Below are positions 34,408 to 42,266 of a stretch of 64,000 nucleotides of DNA, one piece after another. The position numbers and the translations under genes are program-made. The stretch spans positions 1-64,000 of the forward strand of contig DUAT01000110.1 of NCBI GenBank assembly GCA_012960755.1, written 5' to 3'. The notes beneath the pieces were generated by a model. That model had not been told where the DNA came from and made no database searches. It saw only the letters and a program-made list of their open reading frames with translations. Every line of letters begins with the position of its first letter. Position 1 is the stretch's first letter. The stretch is from Gammaproteobacteria bacterium (lineage in GTDB: Bacteria; Pseudomonadota; Gammaproteobacteria; Pseudomonadales; Azotimanducaceae_A).

Positions 34408-35255
34408 GTGACGATGCGGTACAAAATCGTGCCCCGGGCGCAAACTCTTTGGCTCTTGACGCCAGACACCTCGACGTCAGAATAGAAGATCTCGTTGTCC
34501 CGATGAGTCACCCGGGCATGTGCAACCAGCTCCTCGGCAGGGGGTATTTCAATCACCTGCGCCTGCATACTGGGAGTCGATGCTTTATAAGGCCCTGAGC
34601 CTGTAACGGCCCAACCGGCCATGGCGCCAGCGGTATCCAAAAGCGCTAATGCGGCACCTTCATGGGTACCACCGGAGATATTATCCAGGTGTGCATCCTT
34701 GAAGGGCATGGTCAGACGGGCGAAACCAGCGTCCATATGTTCAATCTGAATGCCACGTTCGCTGATAAATGGCACCATGCCTGCGATTGCGGGTCCCATA
34801 TCACCGGGATTGGAGCCTGGTGCATCAATACTCGGTGCAGGTCCAATGGTCGCGTCGGCACCCTTGCGACCGCGAATCATCAACGTCGCATGGGAAACAT
34901 CTTTACCCGCTTCACTGGTGCAGGTGACCTCGACAAAAGCGAGTTCCTTGCCACGCCGCAGCAGTCTTGCCCTGGCAGAAACACCCTCGTTAATGGCGGC
35001 AGACAGGTAGTTGATCTGGAATGCTGTGGTATGAAAGGGACTGACGTCCTCACCCAACACTTGCCGGGCAGTCGCGTGGGCACCGATGATAGACAATGAG
35101 GCATAAACCCCACCATGAAGTGCACCACCGGGGTTGGAGTTTTCTTTGATGAATGGCAGGTGCAACGCGGCGCCTTCGTCGGTCAGGTCCTGTAGTTGTA
35201 CGCCCAGGGCTTTACTATAGGCGGACGATTCCACCCACTGTTTAAGATCGGTCAT
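34404..35255 (-). CDS. PaaI-like double hot-dog thioesterase
   Basis: A 283-residue protein with two hot-dog domains. The first has NPGGALHGGVYASLSIIGAHATAR, and the second has the related ISGGTHEGAALALLDTAGAMAGW. Both match the HGG-type helix motif of PaaI thioesterases. It likely clears dead-end CoA esters or makes a free acid. It is the second gene of a minus-strand operon (alcohol dehydrogenase, thioesterase, CoA ligase, enoyl-CoA hydratase), with a 14-base gap to the dehydrogenase and a 4-base overlap with the ligase. Confidence 0.83.
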   Translation of the reverse strand: MTDLKQWVESSAYSKALGVQLQDLTDEGAALHLPFIKENSNPGGALHGGVYASLSIIGAHATARQVLGEDVSPFHTTAFQINYLSAAINEGVSARARLLRRGKELAFVEVTCTSEAGKDVSHATLMIRGRKGADATIGPAPSIDAPGSNPGDMGPAIAGMVPFISERGIQIEHMDAGFARLTMPFKDAHLDNISGGTHEGAALALLDTAGAMAGWAVTGSGPYKASTPSMQAQVIEIPPAEELVAHARVTHRDNEIFYSDVEVSGVKSQRVCARGTILYRIVT

Positions 35256-35269
35256 GAATAATTTCCTCG

Positions 35270-36364
35270 TTAAAATTCTGGTATCAGGCAGGAATGAATC
35301 GATTCCTGGCCTTCGATTTCTCTTGCCAGGGTTTGGATGGCAAGCTCTGCCTCTTCAAGTTTGAAGTTATGAGTATGCATTTGCTGCAGTGGCAAGGTGC
35401 CGGATTCAATTGCCCTGATGGCTGATTGATAGCCGCTGGAAGTTACGCCAATTGCGCCCTTGATGGTGATTTCCTTGCCGACAACAATGTCACTGATGAA
35501 ATCAGGAATGGGTTTGAAGCCTTTTACTCCTGCCAGGACGACTGTGCCACCCATTCGGACAAATGACAGTGCGTCGGTGACCGGCTTCGTTGCATAGGAT
35601 GAGACGTCGACGACAACGTCGACACCCTGACCGTTGGTAATTTCTTTCACACGCTGGATGGCGTTTTCGTTTTCGACATCGATCACATGATGGGCACCAT
35701 AGAGTTTTGCCAGTTCGAGTTTGTTGGCATCTGCCTCAAGACCGGTGACGATGATGTTGCTGGCGCCTGCCTGTTTGCAGGCAATTACGCTGGCGAGCCC
35801 GCGTTGACCCGGACCCATAATGACGACGGAATCACCGATTTTAGTCTGGGGTATTTCAACAGCCCAGCGAAACCCCGCGCCCAGTGGATTGAACATGACC
35901 GCAATTTCCGGTGCCAGTTCACTGTTCATTTTGTGGATAACGGAATTTGCATCGATGAACATATATTGTGAGTAAGAACCCCAGAGACCGGGATCATCAC
36001 TCAAGGGGATGTAGGAATAGATGCGTCGATCACCGCAGAGGTGATAGTTGCCACCCAGGCAGGTAGAACAGGTGTGGCAGGCGATCATGGTTTCAACCGC
36101 GACCCGGTCACCAACGTCAACGCCCCAGCGACGTGCCGCGTTGTCTCCAATCGCCGCAATCCTACCCAGGGGTTCGTGACCCGGCACAACCGGCATGGGT
36201 GTGCCGAGAACGCCTTCGTATTGTTCGTAGTCACTGCCGCAAATGCCACAGGCCTCTATTTGTAGAATGGCACTGTCTGCATCAATCTGGGGCATGGGCA
36301 AATCCTGCCCCTGGAGTTCTCTTACTCCGGTTTGAACCATGGCAAATGAAGTTTTTGGCAGCAT
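35270..36364 (-). CDS. Zinc-dependent medium-chain alcohol dehydrogenase (copy 2)
   Basis: A 364-residue MDR dehydrogenase, a close paralogue of 26204-27295. EACGICGSDYEQYEG and GHEPLGR hold the catalytic zinc ligands, CHTCSTCLGGNYHLC the structural-zinc cysteines, and VVIMGPGQRGLASVIACKQAG the nucleotide-binding loop. It shares the C-terminal ESIHSCLIPE with copy 1. It is transcribed divergently from the CMD gene at 36487, with operator site 2 between them. The two copies probably act on related substrates or successive cycles. Confidence 0.88.
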   Translation of the reverse strand: MLPKTSFAMVQTGVRELQGQDLPMPQIDADSAILQIEACGICGSDYEQYEGVLGTPMPVVPGHEPLGRIAAIGDNAARRWGVDVGDRVAVETMIACHTCSTCLGGNYHLCGDRRIYSYIPLSDDPGLWGSYSQYMFIDANSVIHKMNSELAPEIAVMFNPLGAGFRWAVEIPQTKIGDSVVIMGPGQRGLASVIACKQAGASNIIVTGLEADANKLELAKLYGAHHVIDVENENAIQRVKEITNGQGVDVVVDVSSYATKPVTDALSFVRMGGTVVLAGVKGFKPIPDFISDIVVGKEITIKGAIGVTSSGYQSAIRAIESGTLPLQQMHTHNFKLEEAELAIQTLAREIEGQESIHSCLIPEF

Positions 36365-36416
36365 GTTTCACCCTTCCTGAGTTGGAAAATAGGTTTTAAG
36401 AATTAGGTATTGATAT

Positions 36417-36440
36417 ATATAGTACACATACGTACTATAT
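36417..36440. promoter_or_regulatory. Palindromic operator (site 2) between divergent genes
   Basis: Arms ATATAGTAC and GTACTATAT flank a 6-base centre ACATAC. The arms extend those of site 1 (24402-24421), and the centre differs from its GTATAC at only two bases. The site lies between divergent starts at 36364 and 36487, so one dimeric regulator could control both the minus operon down to 32029 and the plus pair 36487-37943. Confidence 0.65.
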
Positions 36441-36486
36441 GTTAACAGCGCTAAATTGAGAATTATCCGGACAATATGAAAGAGCT

Positions 36487-37053
36487 ATGAAAAATCCTAA
36501 ACAGATCAATACCTTATCAACTGAAGAAGCCGTTAATCGTGCGAAAGAAGTCGGTGTCATTGAGCAGATTGCCGTGCTGAATGTGTTCAAAACCTTGTTA
36601 CATCATCCAAAACTGGCCAAAGCCGTCAACGATTTATTGATGACTTTACTCGCCGGGGATAACCAGTTGGATGCCAGATTGCGGGAACTGTTAATCATGC
36701 GAATAGGCTGGGCGACCGGCTGTGACTACGAATGGACCCAGCACTGGAAAATTGCGCTTCAATTCGGTCTTAGTGAAGCAGAAGTGCTTGCCGTCAAAGA
36801 CTGGCAGGCAGCGACTTGCCTGACAGAGCAGGATCGGGCCATTCTTGCTGCAACCGATGAAACCCTGGCTGACGGCATGATTTCGGCAGCAACCTGGGAA
36901 ACCTGCGCCGGGTTCCTGGACGCCGCCCAGTTGCTGGAACTCAATGTTGCTATTGGTGCCTGGCGTCTTATTTCACAACTGGCTCGCAGTGCCGGTATCG
37001 AACTCGAAGAAGGCGTTGACTCCTGGCCACCTGCTGGTGAAGCACCGGCGTAA
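36487..37053 (+). CDS. Carboxymuconolactone decarboxylase family protein
   Basis: A 188-residue helical CMD-family protein: LDARLRELLIMRIGWATGCDYEWTQHWKIALQFGLSEAEV is the core, holding the conserved E-x-W and His, with a single Cys instead of CxxC. Such proteins are common in CoA-dependent aromatic or terpenoid degradation loci, but the reaction is often unknown. It is divergent from the alcohol dehydrogenase across operator site 2, and is followed after 38 bases by the hydratase copy 2. Confidence 0.82.
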   Translation: MKNPKQINTLSTEEAVNRAKEVGVIEQIAVLNVFKTLLHHPKLAKAVNDLLMTLLAGDNQLDARLRELLIMRIGWATGCDYEWTQHWKIALQFGLSEAEVLAVKDWQAATCLTEQDRAILAATDETLADGMISAATWETCAGFLDAAQLLELNVAIGAWRLISQLARSAGIELEEGVDSWPPAGEAPA

Positions 37054-37091
37054 TCGTTGCACGACCCCAAATACTTAAGGAAAACTAAACA

Positions 37092-37943
37092 ATGACAAAA
37101 CAAGCTATTTCAGCGGATCTTATTGGTCTGAAATTTGACCCGGTACCCGTCAAGTGGAACGACAACGACATCATGTTGTATAACATCGCCGTCGGTTGTA
37201 CACCGGACAACGATCTTGATTTTCTTTATGAAGGCAAGGGTCCCAAAGTAGTACCGAGCTACGGTGTTATCCCGGGTATGACGTGTCTGGGCGGTTTGAA
37301 CCAGCATGTTGATATCAACCTGATGATGATTCTTCACGGTGAACAGAGTATTGAAATACTCCGGCCTATTCCGGCCCGGGTTAAAAACGGTGTCGCCCAG
37401 GGCAGCATCTCGGAAGTGTGGGATAAAGGTAAAGCGGCGGTTATTGGCGTTGACTGTGAAGTATCCGACGATGACGGGCCGATTCTTAAAACTCACTCAA
37501 CCATATTTGTACGTGGTGCCGGTGACTTTGGCGGTGAACGCGGACCTTCGTCCGCTGGTCTCAATCAACCGCCTGCGACAGAGCCCGATGCGGTTATTGA
37601 ATACAAGACCTTACCTCAACAGGGCGCTCTATATCGCCTCACTGGTGACCGGGTGCCGCTGCATATCGATCCCGAGTTCGCCAAGATGGCAGGGTATGAC
37701 AGACCTTTCATGCACGGTTTGTGCACCTATGGATTCGTCACTCGCGCTATTGTTGAAAGCTGCTGCGATGGAAACCCCGATAACTTTATCGGCCTCGAAG
37801 GACGATTCGCAGACCAGGTCTGGTTCGAAGACAGCATCATCACAAAAATCTGGAGAACCGGCGACAGCGAAGCCATCATACAGGCAGAGACCCAAACCGG
37901 CGCTGTTGTGATATCACAAGCCAAAGCCCGCTTCAAAATTTAG
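37092..37943 (+). CDS. MaoC-like 2-enoyl-CoA hydratase (hydratase 2 type, copy 2)
   Basis: A 283-residue double hot-dog hydratase paralogous to 24510-25358. The motif reads YRLTGDRVPLHIDPEFAKMAGYDRPFMHGLCTYGF, with the catalytic Asp and His kept. The Asn of the canonical GDxNPLH motif is Val, as in copy 1, so the pair defines a consistent variant. It probably hydrates an enoyl-CoA of the same pathway. AAGGAAA precedes the ATG. It is convergent with the aldo/keto reductase gene, with a strong hairpin between them. Confidence 0.84.
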   Translation: MTKQAISADLIGLKFDPVPVKWNDNDIMLYNIAVGCTPDNDLDFLYEGKGPKVVPSYGVIPGMTCLGGLNQHVDINLMMILHGEQSIEILRPIPARVKNGVAQGSISEVWDKGKAAVIGVDCEVSDDDGPILKTHSTIFVRGAGDFGGERGPSSAGLNQPPATEPDAVIEYKTLPQQGALYRLTGDRVPLHIDPEFAKMAGYDRPFMHGLCTYGFVTRAIVESCCDGNPDNFIGLEGRFADQVWFEDSIITKIWRTGDSEAIIQAETQTGAVVISQAKARFKI

Positions 37944-37956
37944 TTCGGGTAGTTCG

Positions 37957-37979
37957 GGGACAGTTTATTAAATTGTCCC
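37957..37979. terminator. Hairpin between convergent genes
   Basis: GGGACAGTTT pairs with AAATTGTCCC around a 3-base loop: ten pairs including one G-U. It lies between two convergent stop codons (37943 and 37987), so it could end transcription from both sides, though neither side has a long T-run. The sequence also resembles a GGGACAGTTTATTAAATTGTCCC-type repeat I recall as dispersed in some gammaproteobacterial genomes. Confidence 0.5.
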
Positions 37980-37986
37980 TCGATCC

Positions 37987-39456
37987 TTACCCGATACTGA
38001 GCTTCTCGTGGGCGCCCAGCATTCGATCTTTTATCGGGATGCCTTCCGGGCAGGCGGCTTCACAGGGTGCGGCGCAGGTGAGGCAGGCATCGGCCTTTTT
38101 GTCCAGCGCGGCGTACAGTTCTATGGCCTGTTTCTGGTCACCATAATCCTCAAAGTACATTCTCTGCCGTAAAATGTCATTGATTGGCAGGGAGACAGGG
38201 CATGAATCCAGGCATTCTCCACAGTGGGCAAAACAGTGTGTGCCTGCTATCAGTTCGTCATAATTGTCTAAAACAGCGACATCATTCTTTGTTAACGATT
38301 GACCAGAGGCGTACAGGTATTCGTCGACCTGTTGGGTCTCAAAAAAGGAGACGACCAGGCAGGAAATAGCCGGGTTGGATAAGACCCACTTAAAGGCTGC
38401 CTGGGTATAAGAGTCTGCCTGATCCCTGAATTCAAGCAATCCTTTATGTTTGGCGCCTTTCAGGGTTTTCATAGCCACGACGCCCATACCTGAAGCAGCA
38501 GCACGATCAACAATTTCGGCCATCTTCGGCCAGGCACCATGATGATAAGCCAACATCATGACATCAAACTTTTTGCTGTCGATGGTCGCATTGGCGACTT
38601 CTTCGAGGTTGGGCGTATGGGTTGAAACACCAATGAAACGAGCCTTGCCGCGTTGCTTCGCAATTTCGAATGCCTTATGCACATTGGGGTCAAGCAGACG
38701 ATCTATTGAATCGCAGGAGTGAATATGGATGAGATCAACATAGTCCGTGCCTAACCGCAGCAGACTCTCATCGAGTGCCTTGAGATAGGTTTCAACACTT
38801 GCACCCTGGCGGATATGGCCATCGGTCGTGCACCACTTGGTGGCAATAAACAGCTTGGCCCGTTCTCGTCCTGTGATGGCTTTGCCAATCGCTTCTTCTG
38901 ACCGGGTTCCGGCGTAGTCCGGCGAAGTGTCAATATAGTTAACACCCCTGTCGAGGGCATTTTTCAGAAAATCCACTGGATTTGGATGGCGCGTGATTTG
39001 CCCTGAGCCGATAGAGATATCCGATACCAAAAAGCCTGTTGAGCCCAGGGGTCGGTAGCTGTGGATACGTGAGTCTTTCCAGTTTTCTTTTGGATTCGGA
39101 TCCGATGTGGGTACCACCCCACCGATAGAGGCGCCGGTGACAGTACCCCAACCGGCGACTCTTGAGACCGCGCTGACCGCAACACCGACGACACCGCCGG
39201 TGACCGCCGCACTGCCCAGCAAAAACTTGCGCCGACCGGAAGGAGGCGGTTGGTCTGCTTTGACCTGGCGTGCCCAGACAATAGACAGCCCAATGGCGAT
39301 GATGAATACGACGATAAAAAAGATTGAAGGCAAAATCGGGATCATTAAAGCGTCTATCCCTTCGGCTCTTTCATTCAGATATCCACCAATGCCAATATAC
39401 CCAAGAGCAAAAGTTATCAGCCAAACTGCTAACAGTACCCATCCGCTTATGTTCAT
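37987..39456 (-). CDS. Membrane-anchored aldo/keto reductase with C-terminal 4Fe-4S ferredoxin domain
   Basis: A 489-residue protein. Two membrane helices (about residues 5-25 and 38-62) are followed by a twin-arginine-like SGRRKFLLGSAAVTGG at 73-88. Then comes an aldo/keto reductase barrel (RPLGSTGFLVSDISIGSG..., YIDTSPDYAGTRSEEAIGKAI, DYVDLIHIHS), and last CFAHCGECLDSCP and CLTCAAPCEAACP, each a 4Fe-4S-type cysteine cluster. Reductases fused to ferredoxin domains are known, but an N-terminal membrane anchor plus an internal Tat-like motif is unusual. It may couple electron transfer at the membrane to carbonyl reduction. Confidence 0.82.
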   Translation of the reverse strand: MNISGWVLLAVWLITFALGYIGIGGYLNERAEGIDALMIPILPSIFFIVVFIIAIGLSIVWARQVKADQPPPSGRRKFLLGSAAVTGGVVGVAVSAVSRVAGWGTVTGASIGGVVPTSDPNPKENWKDSRIHSYRPLGSTGFLVSDISIGSGQITRHPNPVDFLKNALDRGVNYIDTSPDYAGTRSEEAIGKAITGRERAKLFIATKWCTTDGHIRQGASVETYLKALDESLLRLGTDYVDLIHIHSCDSIDRLLDPNVHKAFEIAKQRGKARFIGVSTHTPNLEEVANATIDSKKFDVMMLAYHHGAWPKMAEIVDRAAASGMGVVAMKTLKGAKHKGLLEFRDQADSYTQAAFKWVLSNPAISCLVVSFFETQQVDEYLYASGQSLTKNDVAVLDNYDELIAGTHCFAHCGECLDSCPVSLPINDILRQRMYFEDYGDQKQAIELYAALDKKADACLTCAAPCEAACPEGIPIKDRMLGAHEKLSIG

Positions 39457-39510
39457 GTTTTCATGCCTTATTTACCTTAGGTTCTTGTAGAAGGATTTAC
39501 ATTCCGTGGG

Positions 39511-39818
39511 CTAATCATCTTCTTCTTTTTGAGCTCGCTGTCGCGATGCGAGCTTATAGATAACCACAGATGATCGAATATCACCAGCCAGTGCTGCTTC
39601 TCGTATGACCTCGTAAATTCTTAAGAGGTCGTCATTGTCAACTTCAGGGATGTTGGGATCTGTCGATAAGACTTTTGCCAGCATTTCAGCTTCCCATCAA
39701 CGCCGAAGAAATTGCCGGAATTACCGAATCCTGATACGACAGTTTCGCCGCCACCGGTACAACTGGTTAGTGCAACTGAGGTAGTTAACAATACGAGTAA
39801 TGTTAGGTTTGTTTTCAT
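39511..39818 (-). pseudogene. Small lipoprotein gene with a one-base frameshift
   Basis: The gene starts MKTNLTLLVLLTTSVALTSC, a good lipoprotein signal with lipobox LTSC, and as written stops at 39621. At the GGG run (39693-39695 on the plus strand as ccc) the coding sense moves to the next frame. It continues as EAEMLAKVLSTDPNIPE, DDLLRIYEVIREAALAGD and KLASRQRAQKEEDD to TAG at 39511-39513. Adding one G restores a 102-residue protein. This is either a recent frameshift or a homopolymer error. The function is unknown. It is divergent from the PhyH gene. Confidence 0.6.
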
Positions 39819-39902
39819 AGGTACTCCCGCAATTTCCTTGTTCTACAAAGATGGATTGATGATGTTGGAAGGGGAGTATACGCCAATTGTTTGTGGCCTT
39901 AC

Positions 39903-39929
39903 TGTACCTGGGCTGTACAATTCGGTACA
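39903..39929. promoter_or_regulatory. GTACA repeats upstream of the PhyH-P450 pair
   Basis: TGTAC and GTACA (39903-39907 and 39915-39919) form an inverted pair with a 7-base spacer, followed by a third GTACA at 39925-39929. They lie 43-70 bases before the PhyH start in a divergent promoter region, so they could be an operator. No matching regulator gene is adjacent. Confidence 0.3.
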
Positions 39930-39971
39930 TTGGTTTGATTATTCAAAAACCCCGATTTCAGAAAGCAGCAT

Positions 39972-40862
39972 ATGTCCGTACAGGCCCGAACCCAGAAAGC
40001 ACGTCAGAAAATCATAGCCGAACAGGGATTGGAAAAGTATGCGCACGAGCTCGAACTCAACGGCTACACGATTGTGCCACCTTCTGTTACGGGAGTTAGC
40101 GCCGCAGATATTGAAACCCTGACACATCAGTTGCTAAAAAAATCAGAAGAGCTGGTGGGTTGCCCGTTTTCGATTGAAGATGGTCCCGCGAGTGAATTGG
40201 ACTTCGGTGAGTATCAGGGGACATTGGAATTGCAATCGGGCGCCAAACCGAGCCAGTTTCAATTGATGCAGCTGTGCACCTTTCACCGTGCTTTTCGTGA
40301 TCTTGCCGTCAATCCAGTGGCCAATGCGCTGATGCGATACGTCATCGACCCCTACCAGACCAGGTTCAGCTCCCACAACTGTTTTGTAAAATGGGCGGGT
40401 GAAGGTTATGGCGATTCTCTTGGCCTGCACTGCGACCAGGCGGGTATACCTTTGCCCTGGGGCAGGGCTGCCCTGACGGCAAACACCAACTGGTGCCTGA
40501 CAGATTACACGCTCGCCGATGGTGCTTTTGCTTGTGTGCCAGGTTCACATCACAGCAACAGTCCTCCGGTGATGCCCCAGGCGGTCGAGGATGCTATCCC
40601 GATCGAATGCCCCCGGGGATCGATGATCGCTTTTCATGGCCAGCTCTGGCACGGTGCCTATCCAAAGAAAACACCGGGTCTGCGTTTAACCATCGCGAAT
40701 TACTATCGCCACGCAATAATCCAGCCGCAGGATGATATTCCCAATCACTTTCCCCGTGCGCTAGCCGAGGATTGTGCTGATCCTGAAGTTTTCAAAAAAC
40801 TGGCCGGTTTCGGCAATCCATACCAGACACAGGTGCTGCCAGTACCGAGGGCCATCCAATGA
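39972..40862 (+). CDS. Phytanoyl-CoA dioxygenase (PhyH) family oxygenase
   Basis: A 296-residue Fe(II)/2-oxoglutarate-dependent oxygenase. The HxD iron ligands are in GLHCDQAGIPLPWGRAAL (about residues 156-158), and the distal His and 2-oxoglutarate Arg are in GQLWHGAYPKKTPGLRLT. It hydroxylates an unactivated carbon of an unknown substrate. The stop overlaps the P450 start by ATGA, so the two oxygenases are co-translated and probably act on one substrate. Confidence 0.86.
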   Translation: MSVQARTQKARQKIIAEQGLEKYAHELELNGYTIVPPSVTGVSAADIETLTHQLLKKSEELVGCPFSIEDGPASELDFGEYQGTLELQSGAKPSQFQLMQLCTFHRAFRDLAVNPVANALMRYVIDPYQTRFSSHNCFVKWAGEGYGDSLGLHCDQAGIPLPWGRAALTANTNWCLTDYTLADGAFACVPGSHHSNSPPVMPQAVEDAIPIECPRGSMIAFHGQLWHGAYPKKTPGLRLTIANYYRHAIIQPQDDIPNHFPRALAEDCADPEVFKKLAGFGNPYQTQVLPVPRAIQ

Positions 40863-42202
40863 AGGTTGATATTTCAGATTACCAATTTCGGGACGAGGAT
40901 GTCATTGCACCGGACGTATATGCCCGGGTCGGGCACCCGCATCAGGCCTTCGCCTGGCTGCGGCAAAATGATCCGTTGCGAAAAGTACAACCCGAAGGGT
41001 TCCAGCCTTTCTGGGTGGTGTCCAAACATGCCGATATTATCGAGATAGAGAAGCAGGCGGCTTTGTTTACCAACCAGCCACGACCGCTGTTGATGAAAGA
41101 GGCAGCCAGCCCGGAAATGAAAGAAGAAGTCATCGCAGAAATATTCAAACGACTGCAGGACTCTCCCAGGCTGCTGGAAGTTCTGGCTTCAGCCGGGGAG
41201 GGTGGTTTGATTCGGTCGTTGGTTCAGATGGATGCCCCTGACCATACTAAATACCGTGCTCTGGTTCAGCCATGGTTTAAACCAACCAATATCAAGGCCC
41301 TCGAAGATCGTCTGGCGGTCATTATCAGGCAGATACTCGATCAGATGATGGCTGACGGCGAAGAACAGCAGGTTGACTTTGTGCAGGACGTGGCGGTTTA
41401 TCCCCCTTTAAAATTGATCAGTGAACTGCTGGGTGTGCCGGAAGAGGATGAGTGGCGAATTCTGAAGTTAACCAATGAGCTGTTTGCGGGCGATGACCCG
41501 GAGATGCGCCGGATGGCCGACGACCCGTTGTCAATATTCGACACCATTAAAGATATCTACGACTACTTTAGTGATCTGACTGACCGGTTTCGTGAGAACC
41601 CGGCAGAAAATCTTGCGTCCTATATTGCCAACGGAAAAATTGATGGTGAGTACCTTCCTTACAAAGAACTCGTGTCCTACTACACCATCGTCGCCACCGC
41701 GGGGCATGACACCACACGAAACGCGATCAGCGGGGGTTTGCACGCACTGCTGGCAAATCCTGGTCAGCTGAAACGATTCCAGGAAATCTGCCACAATGAA
41801 GATGCGATCAAGCTTGCCGTGGAGGAGATGATTCGATGGTCAACGCCCGTCGCACAGTTCTCCCGAACCGCGCAGCAGGATTGTGAAATTCGCGGTCAGC
41901 AGATCAAACAAGGCGATTGTCTCGGTTTGATGTATGCCTCAGCAAACTTCGACGAAGAGATTTTTGACCGGCCATTTGAATTTGATATAGAAAGAAAGCC
42001 CAACCGGCATTTAGCGTTCGGCACAGGACCCCATCAATGCCTGGGCTTGCTGCTTGCGAGATTGGAAATGCGGATTTTCTTCCAGCAGTTAATTCCCAGA
42101 ATTGAGTCAATGGAATTGGTTGATGAACCGGAACGTCTCCAGGCGAGCTTTGTTCATGGGTTGAAGCATATGAACATCCGGTACAGATTGAAGGCCGGGT
42201 AG
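40859..42202 (+). CDS. Cytochrome P450
   Basis: A 447-residue soluble bacterial P450. The I-helix oxygen-activation motif is AGHDTTRN, the K-helix ExxR is in VEEMIRWSTPV, and the heme loop is FGTGPHQCLGLLLARLEM with the thiolate Cys near residue 394. It hydroxylates a hydrophobic substrate and needs a ferredoxin and reductase, which are not encoded next to it. It is translationally coupled to the PhyH gene. Confidence 0.92.
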   Translation: MKVDISDYQFRDEDVIAPDVYARVGHPHQAFAWLRQNDPLRKVQPEGFQPFWVVSKHADIIEIEKQAALFTNQPRPLLMKEAASPEMKEEVIAEIFKRLQDSPRLLEVLASAGEGGLIRSLVQMDAPDHTKYRALVQPWFKPTNIKALEDRLAVIIRQILDQMMADGEEQQVDFVQDVAVYPPLKLISELLGVPEEDEWRILKLTNELFAGDDPEMRRMADDPLSIFDTIKDIYDYFSDLTDRFRENPAENLASYIANGKIDGEYLPYKELVSYYTIVATAGHDTTRNAISGGLHALLANPGQLKRFQEICHNEDAIKLAVEEMIRWSTPVAQFSRTAQQDCEIRGQQIKQGDCLGLMYASANFDEEIFDRPFEFDIERKPNRHLAFGTGPHQCLGLLLARLEMRIFFQQLIPRIESMELVDEPERLQASFVHGLKHMNIRYRLKAG

Positions 42203-42266
42203 CACGTTTAGGTAGCAGGCTGTACATAATAGAAGTACTGTATATAATAACAGCACTATTGGCTAT

